Assembly (NCBI GenBank): GCA_020630615.1
Contig: JAHDBA010000018.1
Location: 1-58,824 of the forward strand
Direction of reading: 5' to 3'
Origin: Myxococcota bacterium
Lineage (GTDB): Bacteria > Myxococcota > UBA727 > JAHDBA01
DNA length: 58,824 bases
The notes beneath the pieces are model-generated. The model searched no databases, was not told where the DNA came from, and worked only from the letters and a program-made list of their open reading frames with translations. Both the position numbers and the translations under genes were made by a program. Shown here piece after piece: positions 48,209-57,441 of this stretch. Each line of letters begins with the position of its first letter. Positions within the stretch are counted from its first letter, which is position 1.

Positions 48209-48902
48209 ACATCCCAAAAACGCAAGAAGCGAGCAGACAATCGGTGCGCCCCGAGGTACACAGGTGAAACGCCCATCGGAAGACGTCGCAGTCCTTCGCG
48301 TACAAAATCTAGCGAAGGGCTACTCGGACTCAACAAAAACCAAGCTTGTCCTAAACGACGTGTCTTTCAAGCTCTTTAAAGGTGAGCGCATTGCACTTCT
48401 CGGCCCGAACGGCTCGGGTAAATCGACACTGTTGCGATTAATTCTTCAATGTACAGAGCCAAGCTCAGGGACGATTGTTTCAGGGCGAAGTGCAGGTCTG
48501 CTCGAGCTGGGTGCAGGCTTCGATTCACGTTCAACCGGGCTTGAAGGGTGTGCCTTGTTGTGGGGTCTTTTGGGTGGTTCAAGCCAAGAATACCGACAAG
48601 CGAAACAAGACATTATCGACTGGTGCGACGGCCTTCCCTTATCGCAAGCGATTAGAACCTACTCAAAAGGGATGCTTGCGCGATTGGCAATCGGCGTGCT
48701 CCTTCACTTCCCGGCGCGACTTTTGGTCATTGATGAGCTGGTTCAACATTTGGATGAAGAACATCGCAAACGCCTCCTCGACCTCCTTCAGTCCAGAACG
48801 CAGCAGACATTCATCATTGCAACGCACGATCTCCCCTTTGCGAAGACTTTCGCAACAAAAGAACTCCGTTTTTTTGATGGCAGGCTGAAAAGTGAGTCCT
48901 AA
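48192..48902 (+). CDS. ABC transporter ATPase for polysaccharide export (Wzt/TagH-like)
   Basis: A 236-residue ATPase: Walker A GPNGSGKST (about 74-82), Q-loop region LLELGAGFDSRSTGLEG, signature YSKGMLARLAIG (about 157), Walker B RLLVIDEL (about 177) and switch His in IATHDL (about 218). GAGFD and the YSKGM variant are typical of Wzt/TagH. There is no C-terminal carbohydrate-binding domain, so chain-length control is probably independent. The start may be GTG 48192, with a strong AAAGGAGG only 3 nt away, or GTG 48264. Confidence 0.92.
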   Translation: MIASVKHPKNARSEQTIGAPRGTQVKRPSEDVAVLRVQNLAKGYSDSTKTKLVLNDVSFKLFKGERIALLGPNGSGKSTLLRLILQCTEPSSGTIVSGRSAGLLELGAGFDSRSTGLEGCALLWGLLGGSSQEYRQAKQDIIDWCDGLPLSQAIRTYSKGMLARLAIGVLLHFPARLLVIDELVQHLDEEHRKRLLDLLQSRTQQTFIIATHDLPFAKTFATKELRFFDGRLKSES

Positions 48903-49012
48903 AATTGGAGATACAAGCGATACCTTTACTTATTTTTGATATTTTCTAAATATCCCTTGAAATTCCGCATTTTTGTGTTGAAGACTCTACTGAGTGATGA
49001 GGGAACAGGACG

Positions 49013-49384
49013 ATGGGAACATTCGAACTTTTAGCAACATTTGAAAGTGAAGACACTGCACGTGAAATAGCCAAGGCGCTGAATGCATGGTTTCATTGGG
49101 TCGTCGAAGGTGATCCCGAGGATTGCCCTGAAATCTTTGAGCGTTTTGATGTGACCACTGAAGACTATGTCTTGGAAGCGGGCGAAGATGTGAACTGGGA
49201 AGAGGCGCCAGTGGGGCGTTCGCGTGAAAACACAATCCTCATTTCAATGGAATCCGAAGAAGGGCGTGATACCGTAGAAGAGCTTCTAGAAGCACTTGGT
49301 TCCTATGATGTCACCGAGGCTGACCCTTCGGCGCTTGGCGAGTTTGAAGACCTAGAAGATTTCGAGGATGAAAGTTATGACTAA
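49013..49384 (+). CDS. Small acidic protein of unknown function
   Basis: A 123-residue, strongly acidic protein. The first 100 residues look alpha/beta with two ferredoxin-like halves (FELLATFESEDTAREIAKAL and NTILISMESEEGRDTVEELL), each an N-terminal strand followed by a helix. The tail is a Glu/Asp stretch. It overlaps the following lipoprotein start by 8 bp, so the two are translationally coupled. No family is recognised. Confidence 0.8.
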   Translation: MGTFELLATFESEDTAREIAKALNAWFHWVVEGDPEDCPEIFERFDVTTEDYVLEAGEDVNWEEAPVGRSRENTILISMESEEGRDTVEELLEALGSYDVTEADPSALGEFEDLEDFEDESYD

Positions 49385-50504
49385 AATATCAATTCAAGCG
49401 CGAAATCAGACTCCTTCTATACGAGCACTTCTCGTGCTGGCTGCTTTGATTTCACTTGGAGCTGCATGCACGAAGAAGAAAAAAACTGAAGGCAGCGAAA
49501 AAACGTCAACGGTAGCTTCACAACAAAACAGTGCTTCAACGGCGTCCAATACGAAGGCCATGCAAGACAGTGCTCGGAAGGCTGCAACGACCACAAAAAG
49601 CGATGGCCTTCGGGAAATATGCTTTGGTAAGAGTGGTCCGACAGAAGCACTGGAACTCTCCATTGGCTCACTCAAATACCAACGCATTGGCCAAACTCTT
49701 CGACGAGTTAGTGAGGATATCGATGATGAATTCCGCTTGGGTCACCTGAGTGACATCAAAGATTATAACGAATCCAACAAGGCGAACATCGATCAATTTT
49801 CAAAGTGGTTTACAGAAAACGAAGTGGATGCGGTTGTGGTCACTGGAGACATCGGAGAGTCCACCGCAAGCATCAAGTCTAGCTTGAAGCAACTTGCTCA
49901 AATGAACGTGCCAATTTTGGTATTCCCAGGGAACCGCGAATGTGCAGACGATTATCAGCGCGCATTGTCGCAACTGAGTGCCTACCCGCAAGTTGTTGAC
50001 ATGACGCAAGTTCGCCTCTTTGATACCGATGATATGGCGCTGGTATCACTTCCTGGGTATTACAACCATGACTATGCGCACTGCGACCGAGGCTGTACCT
50101 ATACGAAAGATGATCTTATCGCCTTAAGTACAACACTGAATTCGGCCAAAGGAAAAGCAAAGGTTATCGCTGCGCACGGGCCGCCGAAAATGAGCGGGAC
50201 CCACGCCCTCGATCGTGTGACCGATGGCGGCAACGTGGGCGACCCAGCCCTAGCGTCATGGATCTCCAATAACAGGGTACCCTTTGGTCTTTTTGGCAAC
50301 ATCCAAGAAGCAGGTGGTCGCGCCACTGACCTTCCAGGTAATACGTTGCGCGTCGAGGGAACTTACGCGGACAGCGTATACGTGAATGCTGGCCCTGTTG
50401 ACGCGATGAAATGGAAAATGCTCGACGGATCCTATGCTGTAGGGATGGCTGCACTTCTCACGATTAAGGGCGAGCAAGCGAAGGTAAGCTTTAAAAAGCT
50501 TTAA
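49377..50504 (+). CDS. Calcineurin-like phosphoesterase-fold lipoprotein with degenerate active site
   Basis: About 375 residues from ATG 49377. Lipobox LGAAC with Cys31, then a Lys/Ser/Thr-rich linker to about 75. The rest follows the metallophosphoesterase layout: HLSDIKD (about 123-129), VVTGDIGE (154-161), VFPGNRE (182-188), AAHGPP (265-270) and GLFGNIQ (304-310). In active enzymes these read DxH, GDxxD, GNHE, H and GHxH. Here the first His is Lys128, the GNHE His is Arg187, and GHxH is GNIQ. It probably binds rather than cleaves phosphoesters. Likely anchored in a membrane, facing the periplasm or outside. Confidence 0.82.
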   Translation: MTKISIQARNQTPSIRALLVLAALISLGAACTKKKKTEGSEKTSTVASQQNSASTASNTKAMQDSARKAATTTKSDGLREICFGKSGPTEALELSIGSLKYQRIGQTLRRVSEDIDDEFRLGHLSDIKDYNESNKANIDQFSKWFTENEVDAVVVTGDIGESTASIKSSLKQLAQMNVPILVFPGNRECADDYQRALSQLSAYPQVVDMTQVRLFDTDDMALVSLPGYYNHDYAHCDRGCTYTKDDLIALSTTLNSAKGKAKVIAAHGPPKMSGTHALDRVTDGGNVGDPALASWISNNRVPFGLFGNIQEAGGRATDLPGNTLRVEGTYADSVYVNAGPVDAMKWKMLDGSYAVGMAALLTIKGEQAKVSFKKL

Positions 50505-50577
50505 ACTCACAATACCCAGTTAAGAAAGTGGGTTGGGTTGTGCGCTTTTCCGAATCCAATCGACGAAGGGACTCCTT

Positions 50578-52398
50578 ATGAGGTCTGCCCAAGCCATTGT
50601 CAAGACCACCCAACTGAAGGGTGACATCTTCGTGTTCTTCGAAGAGCTCTCTCTTCATCGTCGAATGCGTACCTTCGTTTTTGGGTTGGCGAGTACTCTT
50701 GTGTTGGCGCTGCCCATCTTTGGACAGGCATCGGCCCAAGGCGAAGGGGCAGCTGAAAGTCCGCAAGCTTCTGCGAAAGTAGTGCAAAGCGACAAGCCGG
50801 AGAGGCAAACGCCTAAGAAGCCAAAGGACCGGCAGCCTAAGGACGAAGCGCAGAACAAAAAGGAAACTTCTCAAAACAAGGCACCCAAGGGGAAAGAGAG
50901 CTCAGCACCAAAGAAAGCGAAGGCTCCAGCCTCAGACTCGAAACAGAAATCCACGACCACCCAAAAGACAAAAGCCCCCAAGTTTTCTGCTGAAAACGTT
51001 GAAAAAAGAGTTGTTCGCTTAAAAGCTGCAAGTCTGCAATTTGGCGACGGCAACCCAAAAACACCTGGCGATGATGACAGAGAATATTGCAACAGCCTTC
51101 GTGCTCATTTTCCCATTGAAGAGTATCCTCGTGTCTACTTCTGGCATCAGACCTGCAACGCATTCCGATTTATCGAAATGAATGCAATTTCGAAGGCATC
51201 TTCTTATGCGCGGGAAGCGCATTCTGTGTTTATTGAGCTCTCCACAACGGTAAGCCCTGAAAAGAGTAAGGCAATGAGGGATATTTTGGGTCGAATGGTT
51301 CCCTACGCATTAGAGTGGATTACTCCATGCCAAGACTTTTCAGTGATTCCCTCAACAACTCCTATCTTCGATACTTGGATTTATGGCTTGCTTGAGTTCC
51401 CAGATGAACTTCTTCAAGGGCGAGTCAAAAAACTAATAGCGTATCAGCTTGCTTTGCGCACGATATCGAAAGGCCGTGCACCACCGCCCCTTTATACACC
51501 AGCAACCCCCTCGCTCAAATCGATAGCCAAGAGTACATCTCGCCCCTTGGTTCGCAACTGTGACAATTCAGAAGGCTGCGAGACTTTTGACCTCGTTGGC
51601 GGTCAATGGAAGCCCAACATCTCTCCCTTTACACAAGTCGACGAATCAATCGAGCAGGCAAACACAGAAAAAAACGAGAATAGGCCTGAGCAAGCGCTAC
51701 GTATTCTCATGAACTATTATCAAACTCTCAGCACAAAAAGCGTGGACACCTTCGGCGAGAAGGTGATCGAGGGTGTCAAGGACGAGGACAACGATCCTGC
51801 AAACACCCTCCTCAAAATCGAGCCCAGTATTGAGAAGAGTCTTGAGCGCTTGAGTAAGGAGATCGGCACATTGAAAGGTTCGGGTGAGGCCAAGGAAGAG
51901 CTTACATCTGAGAGCAACATAGATATTCACGACCTGGTCTTGGCCTTCTTGTACGCGGAGCTTAGCGCGGAGTCTCTCCTCGCGAAGCATAACGACTATC
52001 TAAAAGATATCGTAATGAATGCTGAGTTGATATTCGAAAAGCTTTTGAAAGTTCAAAGTGTTGAAGAACTAAGCTATTCGCCCGATTACTGGCGCTTTCA
52101 GTCCCTTGTTAAGGTTTTGAGAACCGGCCAAAGCTTTGACACAAGGGCCAAGCTTGTTCGCAGCCAGGGACAGCACGCATTTCTTTCAACTTTGTTCTTT
52201 AGAGAGATTGCGAGCACAAAGGGTACCCTTTACGCAGAAGTCGCAGACACATCGTTAAAGATTGCTTTGTCGGACCGAATATTGGCGAGAGGTTATGTCC
52301 TCGATGCAGCCAGTGCGGACTCAATAGCTCTTGCGACTCTCACCAAAGGGCCAGCAAGCCCGGGCCTTACTCCCGCGCTATGTCGTGCGCTACGCTAA
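50578..52398 (+). CDS. Secreted protein with Lys-rich linker, function unknown
   Basis: About 606 residues from ATG 50578, with AAGGGA upstream. The signal peptide is long: a 29-residue hydrophilic lead, then FVFGLASTLVLALPIFGQASAQ. After cleavage a low-complexity Lys/Pro/Ser/Thr-rich linker (about 80 residues) would bind polyanions or cross peptidoglycan. The remaining 450 residues are mostly helical with paired cysteines (YCNSL, HQTCNAF, CDNSEGCETF). No family is recognised. It converges with trmL and overlaps its 3' end by 4 bp. Confidence 0.7.
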   Translation: MRSAQAIVKTTQLKGDIFVFFEELSLHRRMRTFVFGLASTLVLALPIFGQASAQGEGAAESPQASAKVVQSDKPERQTPKKPKDRQPKDEAQNKKETSQNKAPKGKESSAPKKAKAPASDSKQKSTTTQKTKAPKFSAENVEKRVVRLKAASLQFGDGNPKTPGDDDREYCNSLRAHFPIEEYPRVYFWHQTCNAFRFIEMNAISKASSYAREAHSVFIELSTTVSPEKSKAMRDILGRMVPYALEWITPCQDFSVIPSTTPIFDTWIYGLLEFPDELLQGRVKKLIAYQLALRTISKGRAPPPLYTPATPSLKSIAKSTSRPLVRNCDNSEGCETFDLVGGQWKPNISPFTQVDESIEQANTEKNENRPEQALRILMNYYQTLSTKSVDTFGEKVIEGVKDEDNDPANTLLKIEPSIEKSLERLSKEIGTLKGSGEAKEELTSESNIDIHDLVLAFLYAELSAESLLAKHNDYLKDIVMNAELIFEKLLKVQSVEELSYSPDYWRFQSLVKVLRTGQSFDTRAKLVRSQGQHAFLSTLFFREIASTKGTLYAEVADTSLKIALSDRILARGYVLDAASADSIALATLTKGPASPGLTPALCRALR

Positions 52399-52934
52399 GT
52401 GTTTGTAAAATTCTGGCGCCACAATTCATAGGAGCAAACCGCTACGCATTGAGCAAGGTTAATGCAGCGCGCTCCGGAACCTTTTGGCAAGCTTAATGTC
52501 CGCTCCTCACCTACCTTTTGAATAATATCATCAGAGACTGAACCATCCTCGGGTCCAAAGATCAGCGTGCTACCATGCGAAAAATCTTGATCATAGATTG
52601 TTTTCTCGCCGCACACCTCAACGGCATAGGGCGCTGAGCCTTCCCGCCCCGTTATCCCAATAGATTCGGCAGTCCCATCAAAGGATGAATGAAAATATAC
52701 ATTGGCCTGTGCCCAGTAGTCGAGCCCTGCTCGCCATAATGCCCTATTCTTCCCCGACTCAAAGGGCGTTGGCCCGACCACATGCAATGTGAAACGTAAA
52801 TTAGCGGCAAGACGCACAATCGATCCGAGGTTTCCCGCAATTTTGGGTTGAAGCAACACAATGTGAAGCCAATCCGACGTTTGTTCTGCAAAGTTCTTCT
52901 CATCCATATGTGACATTAAACCCAAAATCGTCAT
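52395..52934 (-). CDS. trmL: tRNA (cytidine/uridine-2'-O-)-methyltransferase, TrmL-like (SPOUT)
   Basis: A 179-residue SpoU-class methyltransferase. Motif 1 is IAGNLGSIVRLAANLRFTL (residues about 34-52), motif 2 LIFGPEDGSVSDD (about 119), motif 3 LSLPKGSGARCINLAQCVAV (about 142-161), the deep-trefoil-knot SAM site. It methylates the 2'-OH of the wobble base of certain leucine tRNAs in E. coli. The usual SLNLS of motif 3 is CINLA here. The N-terminus may start at a later Met (MSHMDEKNF). Confidence 0.88.
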   Translation of the reverse strand: MTILGLMSHMDEKNFAEQTSDWLHIVLLQPKIAGNLGSIVRLAANLRFTLHVVGPTPFESGKNRALWRAGLDYWAQANVYFHSSFDGTAESIGITGREGSAPYAVEVCGEKTIYDQDFSHGSTLIFGPEDGSVSDDIIQKVGEERTLSLPKGSGARCINLAQCVAVCSYELWRQNFTNT

Positions 52935-52982
52935 AAACTCAAAGGAAAGTGTTACGCTCCAATCGAGGAAGGCTCACCCGAT

Positions 52983-53870
52983 ATGCATCCCAAGTTCATA
53001 TGCACGTTTTATGCTGGTCTCGCAAAGAAGTTCAAGAGCACGCCAACGAAAGCCTCAGCCCCCATGCTACTTCTTCTCACCTTAACGCTAAGCGCATGCG
53101 ATGCCCTCAAGGAATTTGCCGCAGGTGAAGGATGGATCATTAAAAGCCAGCGCGAGAGCACAGACAGAGTCCCTACCAATGCAGAGGTTAACACACCTGC
53201 TGAACCTATCGTTCCGGCCGATCTTTTGAGTGAAACACCTTCAAACACCTATCATTTACGTCAGGCAAAAGTCGACTTGACCTTCCCTCCATCTTGGAAA
53301 ATCATCCCAGTGCAGGCCTTCAATTCGGGCAATGAATCACTTTTAAAGCGTGGTCTTGATCCACTTAAAGAGGTCAACGATTCATCAAAGACAAAAAAAG
53401 GTAACAAAGAAAAGAGTGTCAGAGAAGAGAACTCGACAATGACTCTCCAAAGCAAGCTTGTATTTGAAGCTGCACGCCCCGCAGCAAGTCGTTCACGGGC
53501 TCGCATCCAGGTCTTCGAAGATCCTGAGCTGGCGCCAAGTTTGGACTTGGACGACTATGTTTCAATGCAAATTGAATCCCAAGAGGCCACTCATAAAGTT
53601 CTTCGTGAGGCCAACTTTAAAGTCGCAAACCAACCTGTTCTACGCTCTCCCTTTGCCAAGGGTTCCTTCAATGCCATTCAGACGCAGAGCCAGACGACGA
53701 TAAGCGATGCAACATCTACTCGAACGCTTCACCAAGAAGGATTGTTTTGGCTCGACCAAGAGGGAGAGAACGTTCGCGGGTACGCACTCATTGGCACTCT
53801 TGAAAGTTATGCCGATGACACCATCTTGGATGAGATCAAATCCATCCTACGGACTATCGAAAGAAATTAA
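52983..53870 (+). CDS. Lipoprotein of unknown function
   Basis: A 295-residue protein with a lipoprotein signal: basic n-region, LLLLTLTLSAC lipobox with Cys at about 39. A linker follows, then an alpha/beta domain of about 240 residues with a mid Lys/Glu/Ser-rich loop (about 135-155). GAGGAAGG lies 10 nt upstream of ATG 52983. It resembles many periplasmic lipoproteins of this lineage but has no recognised family. It converges with the glycosyltransferase gene downstream. Confidence 0.78.
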   Translation: MHPKFICTFYAGLAKKFKSTPTKASAPMLLLLTLTLSACDALKEFAAGEGWIIKSQRESTDRVPTNAEVNTPAEPIVPADLLSETPSNTYHLRQAKVDLTFPPSWKIIPVQAFNSGNESLLKRGLDPLKEVNDSSKTKKGNKEKSVREENSTMTLQSKLVFEAARPAASRSRARIQVFEDPELAPSLDLDDYVSMQIESQEATHKVLREANFKVANQPVLRSPFAKGSFNAIQTQSQTTISDATSTRTLHQEGLFWLDQEGENVRGYALIGTLESYADDTILDEIKSILRTIERN

Positions 53871-53878
53871 CACGTTGT

Positions 53879-53897
53879 GAAGTCGTAGACCGGCTTC
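53879..53897. terminator. Possible bidirectional hairpin between convergent genes
   Basis: GAAGTCG-TAGAC-CGGCTTC forms a 7-bp stem with one wobble pair, 9 bp past one stop and 12 bp past the other gene's stop. No T tract follows on either strand, so support is weak. Confidence 0.3.
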
Positions 53898-53908
53898 GCC
53901 CCTATCAC

Positions 53909-54949
53909 TTATCTTGAAGACGCCCACTTGTACGCGCGAGCCGTAATCGCGCGCCCAAGACTTCCGCCTTTAAGCAGGCTTGAAAAAAGAGCCGCCCGAC
54001 GATTGTTGCGCAGATGCTGTGGATACGTCGCCTTACCGTAATTGTAGATACGTCGTGCTTTCGTCGTATTCCCTCGCCCGAGCGTCGCGAGACCGTGATT
54101 GATAATATCATGTTCAACAAAAGCTTTTTCGAGTTCAACGCGTGACATCTGTGCTTGCTCTAGCATGTCATTGCTGACTTCTAGAGTTGAAGCATACTCA
54201 TCCGCCAGATATTTGAGCGCACCTGAGGCCGCTTGTTGCGCACTCTGATTGCTCGGGTGCCATCGATAGTCAAAAAGTGGGTCATCGATAAAGATCGCTT
54301 CTTCGGCTACATTCAAGAGTCGCCAGTGAAACCATTTGTCTGGGTTGATCATCCGGCCGCTTCCATAACCTTCCAGTTTCTCATAAAGGCCCTTCGGGTA
54401 ACAGGTCGATGCAAAGGGGAAAGGGTTGATCATATTTTTCAATGCGCGCTGCAAAAGCTCTGCAGCAGGTGCACGATACACCCTTAGCCCAAACGCATTC
54501 GACATGGACTGGTCGAAATACATGCTATCCCAAACTCGCTCCTCTCGGGCCAATGTGCCTGTGGTGACATCGTTGGGGTCAATTTGGTTCATGCGAGAAC
54601 AGACAACTACTTTTGTGCGTTCACTTTCGGGAAGCGCGCTCAATATTTTTGAATACGACTCCAAGGCATCAAAACGCATTCTATCATCCGAGGAAAGCAT
54701 AATCATATGTGTACGCGTGGCCATTGATGCTGCCATGTCCAGGTTGCGAGAAAACCCAACATTGCATTGATTCACTTTCACCTGTACGCGATCATCACCA
54801 AAGCCTTCAATCACTTTGACAGACGCATCGCTACTGCAGTTGTCCGCAACGACGACTTCATAGTCCGTCAGTGTCTGCGCAAAGATGCTCTTGAGTGTTT
54901 TCGGTAAATAGTGTGCGTAATTATAGTTTGGAATACATATCGAAAACAT
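53909..54949 (-). CDS. Family 2 glycosyltransferase
   Basis: A 346-residue GT-A enzyme. N-terminal SICIPNYNYAHYLPKTLKSI and VVVADNCSSDASVKVI bind the nucleotide sugar; LSSDDRM (about 86) is the DXD-type metal site. The C-terminal part is helical. It is the last gene of the minus-strand glycan cluster, separated by 57 bp from the GT4 gene upstream, and probably adds one sugar to a polysaccharide repeat unit. Confidence 0.92.
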   Translation of the reverse strand: MFSICIPNYNYAHYLPKTLKSIFAQTLTDYEVVVADNCSSDASVKVIEGFGDDRVQVKVNQCNVGFSRNLDMAASMATRTHMIMLSSDDRMRFDALESYSKILSALPESERTKVVVCSRMNQIDPNDVTTGTLAREERVWDSMYFDQSMSNAFGLRVYRAPAAELLQRALKNMINPFPFASTCYPKGLYEKLEGYGSGRMINPDKWFHWRLLNVAEEAIFIDDPLFDYRWHPSNQSAQQAASGALKYLADEYASTLEVSNDMLEQAQMSRVELEKAFVEHDIINHGLATLGRGNTTKARRIYNYGKATYPQHLRNNRRAALFSSLLKGGSLGRAITARAYKWASSR

Positions 54950-55006
54950 TGCCTACCACCCCGCTCCAATCCCAGAAACTCTATCAGCTTAGCCCTCTTT
55001 AGAGAA

Positions 55007-56209
55007 CTACGACAAGACCTTTTGATAACAAGCGTGCACGGCTCCCGCGCACCGCTTTAAAGCATAAGATTCATGCGCACGTGCTTTCGCATTGTCTAAA
55101 ATCCTTTGCCCTTTCTCGCCCAAGGCAGGTAGTGAGGCAAGGCACTCAACATAGGCTTCAACATCGTGGGGTGTCACCAGGAAACCGCTTTGACGGTCGT
55201 TAAGGATTTCAGCAATGCCGCCCCCATCCGCCCCCACAACCATGACGCCAGCAGCCATCGCCTCTACGGCAACACGTCCGAAACTTTCACTCGGATTGAG
55301 AACCAAAAGTACATCGCTTTCGCGGAATAGTGCTTCGGGTGTTGCTTGCCCCATAAGATCGACCAACCCGGTTGCCGAGCGCACGACTTCTACCGCATAA
55401 GGGTCTGTCGGAGCCCGTGAGCCGAAAATTTGAAACTTCCATTTGGGAAAGAGCCCACTCATTTTATCTGCAATCACCAGAAACTCATCATGCCCTTTCA
55501 TTCGCGCACTCAAGTGCCCGACCAGCGAGACCCGAAGCCCCTTTTTTACGCGCTCTTGCCATGAAGGCCGGCCCTCAAATGCTTCTGCGAAATGTGAGAG
55601 CTGCAGCCCATTCGGTATTCGTGTCGTGTCGACTCCAGGGAAGCATTTTTGAAAAGCACTCTCGCTGAAGCTCGAGTTCGCAATGACGGCTGCACTTTGT
55701 GCAAAGACTTTGGCTGCACTTTTCTGCCAGATCCCCAAGGGGTACAGTGTCCCAGGACCAAGTTCTTCCCGCACGTGCCAGATATGAGGGAGCGAAAGCG
55801 AAGACGCTGCAAGTGCCCCCTCAGGCGTAACACCTGTATTGGTGTGTATCAAGTCAAAGCCGACCTCTTCGTGCAACCTACGAATTTCCCAAAGGCCACG
55901 GGCACCCAAGCAAGTCGTAAAAGCCTGAAGCAATTCATGCACTGGCCTCTTCCACCAGGCACTGCGTATCTTCGAGTTCCACCAATAAAGTTTGGTTGAG
56001 CGTACGCGCTCGACCTGCCCCGCTCTTGCAACAACCATCGACAGGTTCGTCGAGTCTTCCGAGCCAAGAAACCACGACTCGACGCCAAAGTCTTCTAAAC
56101 CTCGAGCCAACTCAAAGGTTGAACGCGCCGCACCGCCCGCGAAGGCATTCATCACATGCAAGACCCTTAACCCTCGTTCTTGCTTCCCGTGAACTCTGTT
56201 GCCATTCAT
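55007..56209 (-). CDS. Family 4 glycosyltransferase
   Basis: A 400-residue GT-B retaining glycosyltransferase. The N-terminal Rossmann half starts RVLHVMNAFAGGAARSTFEL; the C-terminal half has VSLVGHLSARMKGHDEFLVI and the E-x7-E region NPSESFGRVAVEAMAAGV (about 310-327). ATG 56209 directly follows the stop of the DegT gene (TAG then ATG), so translation is coupled. Sugar and acceptor unknown. Confidence 0.93.
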   Translation of the reverse strand: MNGNRVHGKQERGLRVLHVMNAFAGGAARSTFELARGLEDFGVESWFLGSEDSTNLSMVVARAGQVERVRSTKLYWWNSKIRSAWWKRPVHELLQAFTTCLGARGLWEIRRLHEEVGFDLIHTNTGVTPEGALAASSLSLPHIWHVREELGPGTLYPLGIWQKSAAKVFAQSAAVIANSSFSESAFQKCFPGVDTTRIPNGLQLSHFAEAFEGRPSWQERVKKGLRVSLVGHLSARMKGHDEFLVIADKMSGLFPKWKFQIFGSRAPTDPYAVEVVRSATGLVDLMGQATPEALFRESDVLLVLNPSESFGRVAVEAMAAGVMVVGADGGGIAEILNDRQSGFLVTPHDVEAYVECLASLPALGEKGQRILDNAKARAHESYALKRCAGAVHACYQKVLS

Positions 56210-57433
56210 CTAGGACTCCAGGGCCGTCAGTTTTTCCAGGGCCCGAGAAAGCTCGTCAACAACGACCTGTGAATCTCTCTCTGTCATCCCTGCAAACAAT
56301 GGAAGTGATAGCATGCGGGGCCAGACCTCATCCACAATCGGAAAGTCACCGCTCACAAACTCATAATTCTCACGATAATATTGATGGGCATGAAGTGGCC
56401 GGTAGTGTACCGATGTGCCAACGCCCACATCTTGAAGCTCCGAGATCAGTGAATCTCTCAGCGAAGCCGCTTTTCCTTTAAGTCGCACCACATAGAGGTG
56501 CCATGAACTTTTCTTCGTCTCCAACTCGACTGGTGTGTCAAGAAAAGGATGATTGCTCAATAGCTGGTCATAACGCTTGGCATTGACGATCCGCAGTTGA
56601 TGAAGTTCTTTATGTTTGTCAAGCTGCACACGCCCCAAGGCCGCTGCAATGTCCGTAAGATTGTACTTGTACCCCGCCTCAACAATATCGTAAAAAGGGG
56701 TGCTCTTACCATCGAAGCGTTTCCATGCATCCTTCGACAACCCGTGTAAAGACATGCGACGGACACGTGCTGCAACATCGTCGTCGTCACAAACCAACAT
56801 ACCGCCTTCACCCGTTGTAATGCATTTGTTGGCGTAAAATGAAAATGCAGTGAGCCCCGACACTTGCCCACATGATTTCCATTCGCCATGGTAAAGTGTT
56901 TGCGCTGGCATGCAGTGTGCGGCATCCTCCATCACAAAAAGATTGTACTCGCTTGCAATTGTATGAATGGATTCCATATCTGCCATCTGCCCCGCAAAAT
57001 GCACGGGCACGACTCCTTTAATTTGGTTCAAAGCAATAGAACCTGCAGAAAAGCCAGGGACGCGCTTGCCGTCTCGGACTTTCTCCAGAGTCTTTCGTAA
57101 CGACTCGGGGCACATGCAAAGGGTTTCGGGGTCACTGTCGACCAGCAAGGGGTGCGCATCAAAGTAACGAACCACTTCGGCGGTTGCAGCAAAGGTGAGC
57201 GAGGGCACCATCACAACATCACCACGTTTCAAACCAAGAGCATCAAGGCCTAAATGAAGCCCCGCAGTACATGAGTTGAGTGCTATGGCATGCTTGGCAC
57301 CAACACATTGTGCAAACTCCTCCTCAAAGGCGCGCGCGTGTTTTCCTGTTGTGAGCCAACCGGAACGAATGACATTGGACACGGCATTCACTTCATCATC
57401 ACCCATATGCGGTTTAAAATAGGGAACCTTCAT
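56210..57433 (-). CDS. DegT/DnrJ/EryC1/StrS-family PLP-dependent sugar aminotransferase
   Basis: About 407 residues. It forms an amino sugar by transamination of a nucleotide-linked keto sugar. Landmarks: NALNSCTAGLHLGLDALGL-type PLP phosphate loop, EDAAHCMPA (about 170) with the PLP-binding Asp, and FYANKCITTGEGGMLV carrying the Schiff-base Lys (about 201). The frame starts at 57445 (ATGA overlap with the sugar transferase stop), but ATG 57433 (MKVPYFKP) has GAGG at 6 nt and matches the usual family start. Confidence 0.93.
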   Translation of the reverse strand: MKVPYFKPHMGDDEVNAVSNVIRSGWLTTGKHARAFEEEFAQCVGAKHAIALNSCTAGLHLGLDALGLKRGDVVMVPSLTFAATAEVVRYFDAHPLLVDSDPETLCMCPESLRKTLEKVRDGKRVPGFSAGSIALNQIKGVVPVHFAGQMADMESIHTIASEYNLFVMEDAAHCMPAQTLYHGEWKSCGQVSGLTAFSFYANKCITTGEGGMLVCDDDDVAARVRRMSLHGLSKDAWKRFDGKSTPFYDIVEAGYKYNLTDIAAALGRVQLDKHKELHQLRIVNAKRYDQLLSNHPFLDTPVELETKKSSWHLYVVRLKGKAASLRDSLISELQDVGVGTSVHYRPLHAHQYYRENYEFVSGDFPIVDEVWPRMLSLPLFAGMTERDSQVVVDELSRALEKLTALES

Positions 57434-57441
57434 TCTCGGCC

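Noticed and set aside
48930..48960. GATATTT-TCT-AAATATC hairpin after the Wzt-like gene
   Set aside because: AT-only stem without a following T tract; not convincing as a terminator.
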